Shown here piece by piece: positions 5,627 to 9,712 of a stretch of 9,712 nucleotides of DNA. Both the position numbers and the translations under genes were made by a program. Under the pieces are notes generated by a model. It was given only the letters and a program-made list of their open reading frames with translations, was not told the origin of the DNA and ran no database searches. Every line of letters begins with the position of its first letter. Within the stretch, counting starts at the first letter, position 1. The DNA is from Verrucomicrobiales bacterium (lineage in GTDB: Bacteria; Verrucomicrobiota; Verrucomicrobiae; Limisphaerales; UBA1100), in the NCBI GenBank assembly GCA_002721895.1, contig PBLV01000022.1, positions 3,066-12,777 on the forward strand. Reading direction: 5' to 3'.

Positions 5627-8600
5627 ATGGCAAGGGTTCATGAGGCGGCAGCCTCCATCAGGCGCGTGTTGTGCGCGTTTTTACTGGTGGTTGTGTCCTT
5701 GTCTGCTTCTGGATTCGTGTTGGTCGGCATGCATGGGACAGGCGCGAATAACACGGATAACGAGTTGCAGGTTCAGGTAGGGGCAACACTTTACGGCAAT
5801 AATTTGTCTTCGGCAACCGGTGGCGGCACGGTTTTTGGGATGGGGGTGCCCAAGGATTTAAAGCGGTTTTTCCGGTGGAATATTCCCTACTTAGTGTATT
5901 CTTTTGATGCTTCATTTATCAATTATTTTGGGTTTGAGGGAATGGATGCTGTGCACGATGCAGTAGAGGTGTTGAACGACTTTTTTTCACCGAGGGACGG
6001 TTCGTACGATGGGGTTACTGCTTTGAATCTGTCAAGGCATGGGTTTGCTGGGAATTTTAATACAGCTTGGGTAAATACCACTGCGCAGAATTCTCAGATT
6101 TTAGATATTAAAAGTATGGTGCTGGGGATGATGGTGAATCACTTGGGCTTAGGGAATCCGCATCGTCACGCATTCACCCTAACGGGAGGATCGCAAACTC
6201 CGGGACTGCAGCAAGTTAACTTTCAAGTTAATTTGCGGAATTATGACCCGTACACGCTGAAGGAAACGGATGTCATCAATGGTGTGCAATATGCTTATAG
6301 GTTGATCCATGACGGGACGCCTGCCGCCGCGGGTTTTTTACCGGCAGCAAATGTAATTGATGTTGAAGAGTTCACTGCTGACACGTCTGGTAATGCTTGG
6401 ACCTCGGTGGCGGCGATTATGGATGCCTTTTATGGTGAGACACGGATATACTGGACAGACCAGCCAACGCTTTTCAATTTCGGCGTTTATTACGATGAAA
6501 TGAACGCCATGGGGGGGCAATACCAACCTCGCCATGCTTTAACGTTCGACGATGCTGGCGGCCTCAAATATTTATACAGTACGAATACTTATGCTTGGGA
6601 GCAGATTCAAACGAACTCGGTGTTTTTGGTGTCACCCACTCAATTCTTGCCCCAAAACCAGAGTGACATGAGGGCGTTGAGTCCTAACTGGTCAGGTATT
6701 CCAACGGCGTTGCATTTTCAAAATGGTACCGGCAAGCGGCTCCCGGTTTGGCCTAGAGGAGGGAGCTTGATTCCGGCGTTTCGGTATACTTTACCAATTT
6801 TCGGTCAGCCAGTGATCGGTACGGCAGGGAATCTTCCTGCCAATGCTTGGCCGCAGCCGAACCCAGGGCCTGTGCCAACAGGTGATTTTCATCCCGGCAC
6901 AGTGTTTTTGCGGGGTGGAGTTGATAAGATTCAATTTTATCATCAGCCATTCGACTCATTGCTCGGAGTTAATTTCGTACCCACAAATTTTACATGGGGA
7001 TCCACTTTTGTATGGAATAGCGGCTACGATATCGGCGGGCTAAAGAATATAACACCAGGTTCGAGCGCATGGTTGGGGCAGAGCAAATTCAAATTTTACA
7101 CAATGAGTTTGGGCCGGGTTGTTGGCCAGCCAGATTTTATTTTTGTGGCGGACGATCTGGGTGTAACGGCAACTGATAACGTGCCTATCGCATATACCCG
7201 GGGGGGGGCACCCATGGTGAACAATTTTAGTGCAAACACGGGATACTGGGACGCGAATTTGACAGGGAACGATCCGGTTGGGCCGGGAACAATCAATCCA
7301 AATCCCATGCCGGCTGCGGGCAATCCCACGAGCATTGCCTACACTTTTACCAAATTGGATAAATATTTCGAACTCATCTGGAGTGGTGAGGCGACCGTGA
7401 CGGGGAATCAAGAATCCTATTATTCCATTTGGGGACATGTTAAGGGGCCTGGCCCAAACGATTTGGTTGTATTCCCTCGAGACGCAACAATTTGGAGAGT
7501 GGAAAACGAGACAATTCCCGATGCCGCGCCGCCAATCATTACTATGATAAGTGACAATGGCGGGGCGACTCCCATTGAGCAGAACACCTATTCCCGCTCC
7601 GAGGAGGTTTTGTCCATTGTTGGCATCGAAATGGCCAGTGTGACATCCATCGAATTTCTTGATGGTGAACTGGTTTTGCAAACCATCAGTCCGGTGGATA
7701 AGTATATCCAGTCCAACAAGCAAATTGATATACCAGCAGGGGTGATCACGGATGCGGTTGAAGGAAATGGAATCGCCGTTCGAGTCTGGAACAAGGTGGG
7801 TGTCAGCGAAAAGGCACCGCAAAAATTCAGGGTGGAGACGGGGCGGCCGCGGGTCCTTTCAACAACGGCTGATGGTATTGTCTATGACCGGGCAGAGGTG
7901 CTGACGATTCACGGGTTTGGCTTCAAGAGCAAAACCGGCAATGGGGAGCTGAAATATATTCGTGTGGATGATTCACAAGGTTCGGCCGTCTATGATTCTG
8001 GCATCTCCTCCGGGGGCGCATCGGACGGCCTGCCTGTGGAAGCTTCTTTCGAAGTGGTGGATGATACAACCGCGGTGTTGACGATTAATGCGGTAAATTC
8101 ATTGGCGGATGGATCGAGCCGGCGTATCAGGGTCTCGAGGGATGTTCCGGCGGCGGTATCCGATCTGAACAAACACCTTAGTCCCGGAACCAATCCTGTG
8201 TTTGCCGCCATAACCACAAAGCCGGTCATCAGCACATTAAACCAGCTTCAGTCTGATGGTTCCACCTGGGAAGACGTGTTGACAACAGGCATGTACAAGA
8301 GGGATCGCGTTGTTGAAATAAACGGAACCGCCCTGAATACATTGAGTACGGTTGAAATTGTCAGGGAAGATGGAACCTCATTTGCCAATCCGGTTTTCAT
8401 TCAGCTTCCTAATCCTGCCGTGGTTGTGGAAGATAACGGAACCCGGGTGCGCATCGGTGCCAGTGCAATTCCCTATCCGGATGCGGATACGAATGGCACG
8501 GTGCGGCGGGCATTGCGTTTATACAATGCCGCGGGAAAGACTGACATGAATGGCTCTCTCTTGTTTGCCGTAAACACGCAGCCGAAGGTGACGGGCATGG

Positions 8601-9649
8601 GTGGGTTTGCCAATGCCGGGGCTTTTATCCGTGAGAAACTGACGGGTGATGACGTGGCGATCCACGGTTCAGGATTGCTGGCCGTGGGAGAGATTCATAT
8701 TATCAAGCCGTCTGGGGCAGACATAAATGCGACTGCGGGCATCCCGCGCATCATTCTGCCGCATCCGGGTGTAACGGTATCAAACACCAGAATTTTTATT
8801 GATACCCAAATCGCCCAGTTCAGCAACGGGCCGGTTTCCGATTCCCTAGTGGGTGATTCGGAGCGTGTTTTTAAATTAGTGAGTGCAAGAGACAATGCCA
8901 CTACGCCGTTGGTGGACCGGTTTACGGTCGGTGTGCCGCCGGTCTTTACGAGAGTGTCAAGTTTGACAAATTCGAATCATTACCGGCGCGATAGCGACGT
9001 GATGACAGTTGAAGGCGTGGGGCTGGGAATGGTTTCATCCATCGAGGTGGTGGACATGTTTGGTGTCAAAATTACGGGGGCGACAAGTGTAACAGTGAAC
9101 ACGGGCATCAATGTTTCAAGTGGCACCCAGTTAACTATTGATGCGAACGCCTCAGGCTGGGCGGCCACGGGTAACACCATGGATCATGTGACGGCCTTGG
9201 GGCGAAGGTTGTTGATCACCACACCGTTTGGCACGGTTACGTCGTATTCCAACGCAACGGGTGCATTCACTGTGTCGGCCAATCCAACTTTTTCGCCGGC
9301 AATAACGCCAGTTGCGCAAAACACTTTCCAAGGTGGCGGCTACAATGGCGCGTCGGGCACGAACGGTACGTATTTGCAAAGCGGCGGAAATTTGATGGTC
9401 AATGGGCAGAATTTCCGGGGTGTGAAAACGCTTACTTATGTTGCGGACGGCGTGGATCTTACGCCTTCAATTACAATTGACCCGAATAATCCACCGGCGA
9501 ATTACGCCATCAATTCAGGGGGAACCCAAATTCAAATTACCGCAGCAGGTGTTCCAAACGGCTGGTTGACCGCAACGGATGCCCAAATCAAGTTGACATC
9601 GGCGGCGGACATCAATGGAACAACCCCGGTGATTGCAACGGGATTCTAG
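5627..9649 (+). CDS. Giant secreted protein with degenerate matrixin-like N terminus and six Ig/TIG-like repeats
   Basis: This 1340-residue protein begins with a signal peptide: Arg12-Arg13, hydrophobic core VLCAFLLVVVSLSASG, cleavage near 27-29. Residues about 80-318 follow the order of matrixin landmarks but lack the zinc motif. Residues about 320-630 form a middle region of no recognised family, with blocks such as RGGVDKIQF (429-437), QPDFIFVADDLG (501-512) and YFELIWSGEATV (580-591). Residues 636-1340 are six Ig/TIG-like beta repeats. From memory, the overall architecture resembles an uncharacterised family of large secreted proteins common in Verrucomicrobiota; I cannot name a member. 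There is no transmembrane segment, LPXTG or PEP-CTERM tail, and the protein ends with the last strand of repeat six. A role in surface binding or adhesion is inferred. The gene has its own strong ribosome site and diverges from the sulfatase. Runs of nine and seven G lie in the coding sequence. Confidence 0.9.
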   Translation: MARVHEAAASIRRVLCAFLLVVVSLSASGFVLVGMHGTGANNTDNELQVQVGATLYGNNLSSATGGGTVFGMGVPKDLKRFFRWNIPYLVYSFDASFINYFGFEGMDAVHDAVEVLNDFFSPRDGSYDGVTALNLSRHGFAGNFNTAWVNTTAQNSQILDIKSMVLGMMVNHLGLGNPHRHAFTLTGGSQTPGLQQVNFQVNLRNYDPYTLKETDVINGVQYAYRLIHDGTPAAAGFLPAANVIDVEEFTADTSGNAWTSVAAIMDAFYGETRIYWTDQPTLFNFGVYYDEMNAMGGQYQPRHALTFDDAGGLKYLYSTNTYAWEQIQTNSVFLVSPTQFLPQNQSDMRALSPNWSGIPTALHFQNGTGKRLPVWPRGGSLIPAFRYTLPIFGQPVIGTAGNLPANAWPQPNPGPVPTGDFHPGTVFLRGGVDKIQFYHQPFDSLLGVNFVPTNFTWGSTFVWNSGYDIGGLKNITPGSSAWLGQSKFKFYTMSLGRVVGQPDFIFVADDLGVTATDNVPIAYTRGGAPMVNNFSANTGYWDANLTGNDPVGPGTINPNPMPAAGNPTSIAYTFTKLDKYFELIWSGEATVTGNQESYYSIWGHVKGPGPNDLVVFPRDATIWRVENETIPDAAPPIITMISDNGGATPIEQNTYSRSEEVLSIVGIEMASVTSIEFLDGELVLQTISPVDKYIQSNKQIDIPAGVITDAVEGNGIAVRVWNKVGVSEKAPQKFRVETGRPRVLSTTADGIVYDRAEVLTIHGFGFKSKTGNGELKYIRVDDSQGSAVYDSGISSGGASDGLPVEASFEVVDDTTAVLTINAVNSLADGSSRRIRVSRDVPAAVSDLNKHLSPGTNPVFAAITTKPVISTLNQLQSDGSTWEDVLTTGMYKRDRVVEINGTALNTLSTVEIVREDGTSFANPVFIQLPNPAVVVEDNGTRVRIGASAIPYPDADTNGTVRRALRLYNAAGKTDMNGSLLFAVNTQPKVTGMGGFANAGAFIREKLTGDDVAIHGSGLLAVGEIHIIKPSGADINATAGIPRIILPHPGVTVSNTRIFIDTQIAQFSNGPVSDSLVGDSERVFKLVSARDNATTPLVDRFTVGVPPVFTRVSSLTNSNHYRRDSDVMTVEGVGLGMVSSIEVVDMFGVKITGATSVTVNTGINVSSGTQLTIDANASGWAATGNTMDHVTALGRRLLITTPFGTVTSYSNATGAFTVSANPTFSPAITPVAQNTFQGGGYNGASGTNGTYLQSGGNLMVNGQNFRGVKTLTYVADGVDLTPSITIDPNNPPANYAINSGGTQIQITAAGVPNGWLTATDAQIKLTSAADINGTTPVIATGF
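5864..6580 (+). other. Predicted inactive matrixin (metzincin)-like domain
   Basis: This covers residues 80-318 of the giant protein. RWNIPYLVYSFD (83-94) and the following helix DAVHDAVEVLND (107-118) resemble the first strand and helix of matrixins. DIKSMVLGMMVNHLGLGNP (160-178) aligns without gaps to the usual D-L-x-S-V-A-x-HELGHALGLGHS segment. The three zinc histidines become Gly167, Asn171 and Asn177, and the catalytic Glu becomes Met168, while Gly174 is kept. LTFDDAGGLKYLY (305-317) matches the closing LSxDDIxGIQxLYG helix. A long insertion separates the two. Loss of protease activity is inferred; His172, His179 and His181 could in principle bind metal differently. Confidence 0.55.
6511..6517 (+). 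repeat. Homopolymer of seven G in coding sequence
   Basis: Seven consecutive G span Met295-Gly296-Gly297 of the giant protein (codons ATG GGG GGG). Loss of one G would lead to TAA at 6540-6542; gain of one G leads to a stop further downstream. It is a weaker slippage candidate than the G9 tract in the same gene. Confidence 0.95.
7200..7208 (+). repeat. Homopolymer of nine G in coding sequence
   Basis: Nine consecutive G cover Arg525-Gly526-Gly527-Ala528 (CGG GGG GGG GCA). Loss of one G brings TGA at 7218-7220 into frame, and gain of one brings TAG at 7228-7230. Either change would end the protein near residue 530 and remove all six C-terminal repeats. It is the longest G run I noticed in the window. 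Confidence 0.97.
7532..9646 (+). repeat. Six tandem Ig/TIG-like protein repeats
   Basis: Six diverged modules of about 103-127 residues follow one another: 7532-7840, 7841-8221, 8222-8581, 8582-8938, 8939-9286 and 9287-9646. Each has an aromatic residue and usually Arg (YSR, YDR, YKR, FIR, YRR; the sixth has YLQ), then a strand ending in x-I/V-x-G, a turn, and a second strand with V/I alternation such as TSIEFLD, STVEIVRE, GEIHIIKP and SSIEVVDM. Most modules begin with Pro-hydrophobic (PVIS, PKVT, PVFT) and end with a strand like RFTVGVP. This is the pattern of IPT/TIG or related Ig-like domains used in extracellular binding. Repeats are protein-level only; I see no DNA-level tandem identity. 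Confidence 0.75.
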
Positions 9650-9667
9650 GAAAATTTCAGCCTGTGC

Positions 9668-9712
9668 TCAAGCCGCCAGCCGGGCGAGATCCTTGGCGGC
9701 TCGTGATTTGCG
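9668..9712 (-). CDS. Possible 3' end of a minus-strand gene
   Basis: On the minus strand the last 45 bases read 14 codons ending in TGA at 9670-9668, with translation RKSRAAKDLARLAA. The alanine- and leucine-rich basic tail looks like a natural protein C terminus and would be convergent with the giant gene, 18 bases from its stop. It is too short to identify. The same bases hold an 8-bp inverted repeat (9671-9678 with 9694-9701), which could be a terminator stem instead, although no T-run follows on either side. Confidence 0.35.
   Translation of the reverse strand, partial: RKSRAAKDLARLAA

Noticed and set aside
7040..7822. Minus-strand open frame (260 codons) inside the giant gene
   Set aside because: No family features and no ribosome-binding site stand out; the plus-strand frame is continuous for 1340 residues with a strong start.
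1..9712. CRISPR arrays, tRNA genes, transposase genes or phage genes
   Set aside because: I saw no regularly spaced direct repeats, no tRNA-like cloverleaf and no mobile-element proteins on either strand.

Overview
The window is a stretch of GC-rich bacterial chromosome carrying seven main protein genes and one possible gene tail. The gene set suggests the Verrucomicrobiota, or less likely the Planctomycetota: tightly packed sugar-oxidation genes, a secreted formylglycine-type sulfatase, a secreted esterase, and a very long secreted protein ending in repeated Ig-like modules. This lineage call rests on gene content alone. No rRNA, tRNA, CRISPR array, insertion sequence or phage gene was seen.

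Positions 1-3274 look like one plus-strand operon. In order it holds the 3' part of a metal-dependent TIM-barrel sugar epimerase/isomerase, an aldo/keto reductase resembling plant L-galactose dehydrogenase, a small nucleotidyltransferase, a 67-residue acidic protein of unknown function, and a zinc-dependent medium-chain dehydrogenase resembling L-galactonate 5-dehydrogenase. Genes abut or overlap by -1 to about 20 bases, which suggests translational coupling. The three sugar enzymes fit oxidation of an L-sugar such as L-galactose or L-fucose: aldose to lactone by the reductase, then acid to keto-acid by the zinc enzyme. The nucleotidyltransferase and its small partner do not belong to such a pathway and look inserted.

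Positions 3322-5508 hold two exported hydrolases transcribed towards each other with 3 bases between their stop codons: an LpqC/PHB-depolymerase-type esterase (+) and a type I sulfatase (-). With the sugar operon they suggest breakdown of a sulfated and acylated polysaccharide, perhaps algal, followed by oxidation of a released L-sugar. Transporters, lactonase and regulator are not in the window.

A short AT-richer divergent region (about 5509-5626) separates the sulfatase from a 1340-residue secreted protein (5627-9649). Its N-terminal part follows the landmarks of a matrixin-type metalloprotease, but every zinc ligand and the catalytic glutamate of the HExxHxxGxxH motif are replaced. A middle domain of no recognised family follows, then six Ig/TIG-like repeats to the C terminus. 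The gene contains a run of nine G and a run of seven G, candidate slippage sites. These features of the giant protein are the most novel material here. The last 45 bases may contain the 3' end of another minus-strand gene.
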